A stretch of 44,550 nt of DNA from Candidatus Peregrinibacteria bacterium (GTDB lineage Bacteria; Patescibacteriota; Gracilibacteria; UBA1369; UBA12473), in NCBI GenBank assembly GCA_018659585.1, contig JABJMC010000033.1:1-44550 (forward strand), in the 5' to 3' direction. Numbering within the stretch: the first letter of the stretch is position 1; each line of letters opens with the position of its first letter. The position numbers and the translations under genes are program-made. A model generated the notes under the pieces. That model saw nothing but the letters and a program-made list of their open reading frames with translations, ran no database searches and was not told where the DNA came from. Of this stretch, positions 38,941 through 44,550 are shown piece after piece.

Positions 38941-40912
38941 TTTTTTCTTCCCAATCAATCCGGGCTGGACCAGCTCCAAAAGCTTGTCGACACCAAGAAA
39001 CATAAGGGGTTTTCCAATATGGATATAACCCAGGGACTGTTGGTTGCCTTAAAATAACGTCTAATTGCTCTTGGCGGATTAGTCCCTCTCGTGCGGCATC
39101 CTCAAGCACCGCCAAGTAACTAGTCTTTCTCCAGTGGTCATCAGCAAAGCTTAAATCTTTGGGGTCTCCACCTACTTTTTCGTATAACTGAGTACTAATG
39201 TCATGTAACATTCTATAAAGATATTCACTCCCTTCATTTAAGGGCTGCTCTTCTTCTCCTTCGACTTGATTTAAAGCGGTAATTGGGCCCTTCACTCCTC
39301 CTAAAAGACGAGAAATATATCGTATAAAAAACCTTTCATCTGACTCATCAGGACGTCTTTTACAAGTGAAAGGAATTATAGGTTCACTTTCGGCTGGAGC
39401 CATTTGATCTAATAATCCTTCTGTGTCCTTTTCGTTTAAAAATTTATCAGCAAATTCCAGAGCTCCGGTTCTTTTGAATAAATATTCTAAAGCGGGGATT
39501 TTCTCAAAAACTTTTACAACTTCACACATAATGCGAATAACTTCACGTTGGTGTATTTCCTCTAGCCCTTGTGGGGTAAGACGCGGCTCTTGCCCAATTC
39601 TTTCCAAAAAATTATCGTAAATATCCCAAGTGCGGTGAATATGTTGGAAGGCCTTAACAGCTCCTCCCCAAAATTCATCAGTGGTTAATAAGCTTCTGGC
39701 TCCCTCTGGAGGATCATGGGTGTAACCCCCAACTCGATAAACAGCACTGCCTCTAGTTTTTAACTCATTGGCATCTAATCGTTCAAAACGCAAAACTGGC
39801 TCTGGATCTAACCCTAACTCTGGGCCATGATTTTCTAATGTATATTGAGCTAATTCATCGTACTTATCTTCCCCTGGAAGACTTGCTTCCTGCGTTTTAC
39901 TACCAATTTTAATGCCTCCTCGGAAAACGGTTAAAATTGCGGCGGCTTCATGGGCCGCATATCGTAAAATATAAAAAGCTTTATCTGCACGATCCGTGTT
40001 ATTTTCTGAATTAGTTATATCATCATAAAATTCTAGATTCTTGGAAGGGCCGCCTACTTTCTTTTTAATAAAATCCGGAACACACTCCCATACTTTTTGA
40101 GCAAAAACAGGGTTATAATTTGGGCTTTCTTTTCTTAACATTCCTTCTAGACCCTTAAAAACTCTTTGAAATTCTTCATCTCCTTCTATCACCTCACTCA
40201 TTAAACAAACATCTATTTTCCGATCAGGCTGAGGCCCTTTTATGGCAGAATCTTGAATAGCTTGAACATAAGCTAAATTTGTAAGAGATATTCTTTTAGT
40301 CATAATTCTAGCTTTTTCCCATAAAACTTCGGTCGTGTCCCGCTCATCTTCTGGTAATGCTAATTGTCTTCTGAATAACTCCGCGAAAATATTTAGCTCT
40401 AACCCCGAATCAATGATAACAATGCTGGGATCCTGATCTCGACTCTCGGGAGAGCCTTCTGGGATGTCATTTAAATGCAAGGTGACGAGCTCTAAGTCTT
40501 CATGTCGCCAAACTACTTGTCGACCACGACGATCACCTCCATAACCCATAAATCGGCCACCAGCTTGAATCTTTTCTCTGACAATGGTGGGGTTAGCTAT
40601 AACTTCTTGCCGACGAAGTTCTTCTTTTCGATAAAACTCAGCTTGAGCGTGATTTTCTTCACTAATAACGTCTATTATTTCATGAGGAGTCCCCATGCGT
40701 TCACGACCTGTTAATTGAATTCTACAAGCTCGTACCGTTCCACTTATAATACTTGCTGCAAATTCTCTCTCAGCCTCGGTAATTCCTGCAAACCTCCTTG
40801 GAAGATGAACTAAACTACGCGGCATTTCCCTTAAAGGCAGAATCGTAATATCGTCGACACTTACTTCGACTACACCTTCTTCGTCTGAGTTTTTTGGTTT
40901 ATCTCCTCCCAT
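38897..40912 (-). CDS. Large hypothetical protein, 671 aa
   Basis: No family recognised. The ATG at 40912 is chosen because a TTG 18 nt upstream falls at the predicted transcription start. The protein is soluble, acidic and mostly helical, with a N-terminal region (about 25-120) rich in Glu and Arg and an isolated WRHEDLELVTLHLNDIPEG segment. It has no signal or membrane segment. Its last 14 codons overlap the TrmB gene, tail to tail. It resembles in style the other long unknown proteins here (for example at 2 and 14996), perhaps lineage-specific. Confidence 0.7.
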   Translation of the reverse strand: MGGDKPKNSDEEGVVEVSVDDITILPLREMPRSLVHLPRRFAGITEAEREFAASIISGTVRACRIQLTGRERMGTPHEIIDVISEENHAQAEFYRKEELRRQEVIANPTIVREKIQAGGRFMGYGGDRRGRQVVWRHEDLELVTLHLNDIPEGSPESRDQDPSIVIIDSGLELNIFAELFRRQLALPEDERDTTEVLWEKARIMTKRISLTNLAYVQAIQDSAIKGPQPDRKIDVCLMSEVIEGDEEFQRVFKGLEGMLRKESPNYNPVFAQKVWECVPDFIKKKVGGPSKNLEFYDDITNSENNTDRADKAFYILRYAAHEAAAILTVFRGGIKIGSKTQEASLPGEDKYDELAQYTLENHGPELGLDPEPVLRFERLDANELKTRGSAVYRVGGYTHDPPEGARSLLTTDEFWGGAVKAFQHIHRTWDIYDNFLERIGQEPRLTPQGLEEIHQREVIRIMCEVVKVFEKIPALEYLFKRTGALEFADKFLNEKDTEGLLDQMAPAESEPIIPFTCKRRPDESDERFFIRYISRLLGGVKGPITALNQVEGEEEQPLNEGSEYLYRMLHDISTQLYEKVGGDPKDLSFADDHWRKTSYLAVLEDAAREGLIRQEQLDVILRQPTVPGLYPYWKTPYVSWCRQAFGAGPARIDWEEKIRDLEEPPESSPYS

Positions 40913-40937
40913 TGGTAAAAATAAAGGCAAGGAAATT

Positions 40938-40965
40938 ATTGTACAACTTCCCCTGAAAAAGTCAA
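40938..40965 (-). promoter_or_regulatory. Promoter of the 671-aa gene
   Basis: On the - strand TTGACT (40965-40960), 16 bp, TACAAT (40943-40938). Predicted leader about 19 nt. Confidence 0.6.
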
Positions 40966-41063
40966 TAGTATTATAGTTGGTGCCAACAATTTTTGTCGTC
41001 AGTTTTTAATTTGAATTTACAGGTTTAAAATAACTCCTTGCTACCCAAATATTCCTTTTAGGA

Positions 41064-41091
41064 TTGAAAATCTTGTCAGTAAGACTATTAT
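41064..41091 (+). promoter_or_regulatory. Promoter deciding the start of the CtlX-like gene
   Basis: TTGAAA (41064-41069), 16 bp, TATTAT (41086-41091). An in-frame TTG coincides with the -35 box and cannot be the start; the ATG at 41121 follows a leader of about 23 nt. Confidence 0.55.
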
Positions 41092-41120
41092 GCATAACCA
41101 AGTTAATAATAGTTTTTACT

Positions 41121-42140
41121 ATGATTAAACAATCCCCCCTCCCTTCAGAATTAGCGCCGCTATTCCCGGTCTCAGACGTCTTAATGATTAGGCCAAGTCA
41201 ATTTGAGCTCAATAACCAAACATCTGAATCAAATGCTTTTATTGGCATGGATGTTGAAGAAGCTCAAAAAAAGGCTTTGGAAGAATTTGATGATGTTGTG
41301 ACCACGTTACGAGAATATGGCGTGCAGGTTGTTTTGATTAATGATTCTGAGGCTCCGCATACTCCAGATGCAGTTTTCCCTACCTGGGTTACTTTTCATT
41401 ATCAACACAAAGGCTCGGCTTTGCTTTATCCAATGATGGCCGAAAATCGTCGTTTAGAACGTCGTCGTGATGTTTTAAGTCATTTATCTTCAAAGTATGA
41501 TTTTCATTTTGAAAATATTTATGATTTAAGCCCTTTAGAAAGTGATGGTGAATTTTTGGAAGGAATGGGAAGTTTAGTGCTAGATCGTATTAACCATACG
41601 GCTTATGCTAATTTGTCTCCTCGAACAACTCTAGAGGCTATTGGAAGGTTTTCTCAATATTTAGATTACAAAGTTATAATTTTGCAGGCGTGTGATTCAA
41701 GCGGAGCTCCGATTTATCATACAAATTTATTAATGTCTGTATGTAAAGATTTTGCAGTTATTTGTGATGAGGCAATTTCTAATAGTCAAAGTCGCAACAT
41801 GGTATTAGATCGCTTAAAAGAAACTGAACGAGAAATAATTAGTATTTCTAGAGAACAAATGCATAATTTTGCGGGCAATATTATTCAATTACGAAACAAA
41901 GATGGCGAAAAATTTGTGATTATGTCTGAACGAGCTTATATGAGTTTACGAGCCGATCAAATTAAGATTTTTGCTAATTACGGAAAAGTAGTTTCTGTTT
42001 CAATCCCAACTATCGAAAACGTGGCGGGCGCTGGCGTGGGCGCCTTAATTAATCCAATTTGTTTGCCACAAAAGAAAACAGCGCGATCACCACGAAAGAT
42101 CGCTAAACCACGCGCTAAAGCCAAAACCCCCTCTCTGTAG
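41121..42140 (+). CDS. CtlX/arginine-deiminase-related protein, catalytic motif degenerate
   Basis: 339 residues related to the CtlX branch of the amidinotransferase/arginine-deiminase superfamily. Shared features are VLMIRPSQFELNNQTSESN near the N-terminus, PDAVFPTWVTFH, YPMMAENRRLERRRD, EGMGSLVLDR, and IYHTNLLMSVCKDFAVICDE. In the family the first of these has NNW where this protein has TW, and the last motif is GGGS-x-RCM with the catalytic cysteine; here the place reads GAGVGALI, and the only nearby Cys is six residues later. So the hydrolase may be inactive or altered. A basic tail (KKTARSPRKIAKPRAKAK) extends the C-terminus. Family membership is my reading of motifs, from memory. Confidence 0.75.
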   Translation: MIKQSPLPSELAPLFPVSDVLMIRPSQFELNNQTSESNAFIGMDVEEAQKKALEEFDDVVTTLREYGVQVVLINDSEAPHTPDAVFPTWVTFHYQHKGSALLYPMMAENRRLERRRDVLSHLSSKYDFHFENIYDLSPLESDGEFLEGMGSLVLDRINHTAYANLSPRTTLEAIGRFSQYLDYKVIILQACDSSGAPIYHTNLLMSVCKDFAVICDEAISNSQSRNMVLDRLKETEREIISISREQMHNFAGNIIQLRNKDGEKFVIMSERAYMSLRADQIKIFANYGKVVSVSIPTIENVAGAGVGALINPICLPQKKTARSPRKIAKPRAKAKTPSL

Positions 42141-42220
42141 CATTCCCCCCTTTCTGGGCTTATCCCTCCAAACACGAATCTTTCCTCCTTCGCCGGCTCA
42201 CCATAGCGGCGATTTCGTGT

Positions 42221-42226
42221 TATAGT
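42221..42226 (+). promoter_or_regulatory. -10 box of pdxT, leaderless
   Basis: TATAGT ends 8 nt before the pdxT ATG at 42235, so the leader would be about 1-2 nt. No Shine-Dalgarno site can fit. Confidence 0.5.
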
Positions 42227-42234
42227 GCGACGCG

Positions 42235-42822
42235 ATGAAAAAAGTTGGCGTTTTAACTATTCAAGGAGATTGCATTGAACATTTAGAGGCGTTGCAAAAA
42301 GCAGCGGGTCAAAATTTTACAATTGTTTCTGCCAAAACTCCGGATGAGATTGCTGTTTTGGATGGGTTAATTGTGCCTGGAGGAGAAAGTACAACCATTG
42401 GGAAACTCGCTAAAATGTATGGTGTTGATAAGGCTATTAAAAAACGAACCCAAGAAGGCATGGCGGTGTGGGGAACTTGTGCTGGTGCGATTTTAATAGC
42501 AAAAAATTTAGTAGGAGCAGAAACCGCGGATAACTGGAACTTGATGAACATTACAGTAGAAAGGAATGCTTATGGTCGGCAGCTGGATAGTTTTGAAACA
42601 AATTTACAGGTTAATTTAGACGGACAAACTCTAGTACCAGCAGTTTTTATTCGGGCCCCAAAGATTGTGAAAATCGGGCCAGGTGTTAAAATTTTGGCGC
42701 AGCATGAGGACGAAATTGTAATGGCGCAGGAAGGCAATTTATTAGTAACAACCTTTCACCCAGAATTAACTGATGATATACTTATTCACTCTTACTTTTT
42801 AAGTTTAATAAATGAATCTTGA
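42235..42822 (+). CDS. pdxT: Pyridoxal 5'-phosphate synthase, glutaminase PdxT
   Basis: 195 residues of the class I glutamine amidotransferase PdxT/SNO. It has GLIVPGGEST (44-53), the nucleophile Cys82 in GTCAG, and His175/Glu177 in TFHPEL. It releases ammonia from glutamine and passes it to PdxS. The last 11 nt overlap the next small membrane gene. The split from pdxS by TrmB, a large unknown and the CtlX-like gene is unusual. Confidence 0.96.
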   Translation: MKKVGVLTIQGDCIEHLEALQKAAGQNFTIVSAKTPDEIAVLDGLIVPGGESTTIGKLAKMYGVDKAIKKRTQEGMAVWGTCAGAILIAKNLVGAETADNWNLMNITVERNAYGRQLDSFETNLQVNLDGQTLVPAVFIRAPKIVKIGPGVKILAQHEDEIVMAQEGNLLVTTFHPELTDDILIHSYFLSLINES

Positions 42823-43060
42823 AAAAAGAATTGCGGCGTTAGAGGAGCGAAATCATCGGGTAGAAGCAGATAAAGCTTGGGAAACTAGTTTTTTTAGACG
42901 AGTGATGATTTTAACTTTCACTTATGTGTTGGCGTTTTTGTTTATGTGGGTTGTAGATTTAGAAAAAGCGTGGTTGGGTGCTTTTGTGCCGACTTTTGGT
43001 TATTTACTTTCAACTTTTTCCTTACCGCCGCTTAAGAATTGGTGGACGAAACGTAATTAG
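42812..43060 (+). CDS. Small membrane protein with an N-terminal coiled coil, 82 aa
   Basis: The start overlaps pdxT by 11 nt, which suggests translational coupling. Residues 1-28 are a charged helix (coiled-coil-like); two hydrophobic helices follow (about 31-48 and 54-70), ending in a basic KNWWTKRN tail. Small two-helix proteins of this layout are found in many bacteria. Function unknown; the 186 nt after it hold no convincing gene. Confidence 0.65.
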   Translation: MNLEKRIAALEERNHRVEADKAWETSFFRRVMILTFTYVLAFLFMWVVDLEKAWLGAFVPTFGYLLSTFSLPPLKNWWTKRN

Positions 43061-43246
43061 GCTGGCAAACTTTAATGAAACTTCTGAAAAATATGGTGTC
43101 GTAACGAAATCTTACCTATTTTGTGCGAAATTTGAAAAGAGTGATGAAGGCGTATCAACTAACGATACGTTGAAGAGCTCTGAACAAATTGCAGCCAAAA
43201 TGGTAAGATTGCAGTCGTCAGTATATTTTCCAGAAGTTTCAACCCT

Positions 43247-43804
43247 ATGAACTCATCAGAAATCGAAAAACATATTGAGGCTGTCTTACAAGCGATTGGA
43301 GAAGACCCAACGCGTGAAGGCTTAATTGATACACCAAAAAGGGTAGCCAAATCTTATGAAAAATTGTTTTCTGGTTATAATAAAAACCCGGCGGAAGTAG
43401 TGACGGTTTTTGACAATGAAGGTTATGACGAAATGGTGATTGCGCGGGATATTGAGTTTTATTCATTTTGTGAACATCACATGATCCCGTTTTTTGGGAA
43501 AGCCCATATTGGATACATTCCAAATGACAAAATTATTGGAGTTTCCAAGATGCCGAGGATTTTAGAAATTTTTGCGCGAAGACTTCAAAACCAGGAGAGA
43601 TTAACCTCGCAAGTAGCTAATAGTTTGATGGAATTACTCAAACCAAAAGGAGTGGGCGTGGTTCTAGAGGCAAAGCATTTGTGCATGATGGCGCGTGGAG
43701 TGGAAAAGCAAAACTCAATGATGGTTACTTCTACGGTGCGTGGTTTATTTAAGAAAAATCTAAATACTCGAACTGAATTTTTGCGTTTAATTGGCAAGGT
43801 TTAA
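43247..43804 (+). CDS. folE: GTP cyclohydrolase I
   Basis: 185 residues, normal length. It has GEDPTREGLIDTPKRVAK, the zinc and catalytic motif FCEHHMIPFFGKAHIGYIP with Cys75, His77 and His78, and the second zinc cysteine Cys146 in KHLCMMARG. It converts GTP to dihydroneopterin triphosphate, the first step to folate, or to queuosine precursors. It is followed after 12 nt by recR. Confidence 0.96.
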   Translation: MNSSEIEKHIEAVLQAIGEDPTREGLIDTPKRVAKSYEKLFSGYNKNPAEVVTVFDNEGYDEMVIARDIEFYSFCEHHMIPFFGKAHIGYIPNDKIIGVSKMPRILEIFARRLQNQERLTSQVANSLMELLKPKGVGVVLEAKHLCMMARGVEKQNSMMVTSTVRGLFKKNLNTRTEFLRLIGKV

Positions 43805-43816
43805 CAGATTTAATTT

Positions 43817-44431
43817 ATGGCGAATTCAATTCCAAAACCAGTACAAGATTTAATTCAAGCGTTCACTCGTTTACCAGGAATTGGGCCTAAAACAGCGCAA
43901 CGATTAGCCATGCATTTATTGCAATCACCGGAAAACATGAGTGATTCTTTGTCGGGAGCGATTAAAAATTTGAAAATTTCAACAATGTTGTGCCGAAAGT
44001 GTTGGCATTTAACTATGCAAAGTCCGTGTGCGATTTGTGATGATCAGTACCGAGAGCATAATGTGATTTGCGTGGTAGAACACCCTGCCGACTTAATTGC
44101 TTTGGAAAAAACCGGAACTTATAAGGGGCTTTATCATGTTTTGCATGGTTCTCTTTCTCCAATTGACGGGATTGGGCCGGATGATTTAAAGATTGCAGAA
44201 TTAATGGCGCGTGCAAAAGAGCCAAATGGTGGCCCAGCAATTGAAGAGGTGATTTTGGCTACTAATCCAACGATGGAAGGGGAGGCGACAGCCAGTTATT
44301 TGTCGGGATTACTAAAGCCACTGGGAGTGCGAACAACTAGAATCGCGCGGGGACTACCAAGCGGCGCGGATATTGAATACGCGGATGATCTTACTCTGAT
44401 GCGAGCGATGGAGGGGCGACATGAGTTTTAA
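43817..44431 (+). CDS. recR: Recombination protein RecR
   Basis: 204 residues. It has the N-terminal helix-hairpin-helix (LPGIGPKTAQRLAMHLL), the C4 zinc finger with Cys59, Cys62, Cys71 and Cys74, and a Toprim domain with VVEHPADLIALEKTGTYKG and the C-terminal ATNPTMEGEATASYL. It loads RecA at gaps with RecO and RecF. Normal length; ATG start without a Shine-Dalgarno site. Probably one transcript with folE. Confidence 0.96.
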   Translation: MANSIPKPVQDLIQAFTRLPGIGPKTAQRLAMHLLQSPENMSDSLSGAIKNLKISTMLCRKCWHLTMQSPCAICDDQYREHNVICVVEHPADLIALEKTGTYKGLYHVLHGSLSPIDGIGPDDLKIAELMARAKEPNGGPAIEEVILATNPTMEGEATASYLSGLLKPLGVRTTRIARGLPSGADIEYADDLTLMRAMEGRHEF

Positions 44432-44475
44432 ATAGAAAGCGTTGAAAAACCAAGGAACGGCTTTGTTTCGGTATC

Positions 44476-44543
44476 GATAGTCGACCGTTCCGGCGACGGT
44501 CGCTATCTGCATCCTCGCGCGGCTGCTTTTGCTAACGCAAAAG
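44476..44543. other. Two hairpins downstream of recR in a GC-rich stretch
   Basis: GATAG-T-CGACCGT (44476-44488) pairs with ACGGTCG-CTATC (44496-44507) over 12 bp with one bulged T. CTTTTGC (44526-44532) pairs with GCAAAAG (44537-44543) around TAAC. No U-tract follows the first hairpin. Composition shifts to GC-rich here and the window ends, so this may be a repeat, an RNA gene, or the edge of another unit. Confidence 0.4.
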
Positions 44544-44550
44544 ACCAAGC

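Noticed and set aside
42978-43250. Open frame overlapping the small membrane gene and the gap before folE
   Set aside because: Sequence looks random, it is out of frame with the preferred gene, and it has no start signal.
44354-44548. Gene on the - strand at the right edge overlapping recR
   Set aside because: It overlaps the conserved end of recR by 78 nt, has no visible domain and runs to the window border; too little to support.
1-44550. UGA recoded as glycine, as in Gracilibacteria/Absconditabacteria
   Set aside because: TGA serves as the stop for clear genes such as pdxT and the YraN gene, and conserved glycines use GGN codons.

Overview
The window reads as chromosomal DNA of a small-genome bacterium of the Patescibacteria/CPR type; a Peregrinibacteria-like lineage is my best guess, by inference. 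Grounds: low-GC, tightly packed genes with 4-14 nt overlaps; a class I lysyl-tRNA synthetase; an archaeal-type PEP carboxylase; DUF4012, DUF881 and PEGA-type surface proteins; and many large proteins without recognisable relatives. The standard bacterial code fits, because TGA is used as a stop. No phage, transposase, CRISPR array or rRNA gene is visible.

Layout. 1-8.65 kb: end of a peptidoglycan-binding-type surface protein, tRNA-Pro(UGG), a VF530-type DNA-binding protein, an ABC-F ATPase, archaeal-type PEP carboxylase, and two overlapping genes built from three copies of an unrecognised module of about 130 residues. 8.65-11.25 kb: two GC-rich single-gene cassettes. Each has its own promoter, a structured leader conserved between the two, a Shine-Dalgarno site, an N-terminally anchored protein and a GC-rich 3' hairpin. 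11.26-14.9 kb: ybeY, a 22-bp-phased array of TGTC-NN-GACA palindromes, a membrane-anchored helix-turn-helix coiled-coil protein, two DUF881 proteins and a 2-TM potassium channel. 15-22.5 kb: a transglutaminase-like protein, a PAP2/dolichol-kinase-like fusion, guaA, two tiny membrane proteins and a pair of proteins with repeated four-cysteine modules. 22.5-33.7 kb: DUF4012 protein, a third GC-rich cassette, lysS, dnaB, a YraN-type nuclease, a PEGA-like protein, a kinase-like protein, a ComM/YifB AAA protein, a DUF2914-like protein and an unknown. 33.8-44.4 kb: carB, pdxS, a TrmB regulator, a large unknown, a degenerate CtlX-like hydrolase, pdxT, a small membrane protein, folE and recR.

Together: pdxS and pdxT make pyridoxal 5'-phosphate but are separated by about 4.1 kb. 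guaA, carB and folE are nucleotide/pterin genes. dnaB, recR, ybeY, lysS and guaA are housekeeping. The rest is cell-surface or unknown.

The two signals I rate highest: (1) the phased palindrome array beside a gene with the RacA-like layout (MerR-type HTH, coiled coil, membrane end), a possible chromosome-anchoring or segregation site; (2) the GC-rich cassettes, which have long structured leaders and Shine-Dalgarno sites. Several ordinary genes here instead appear to start at, or a few bases after, the transcription start (leaderless).
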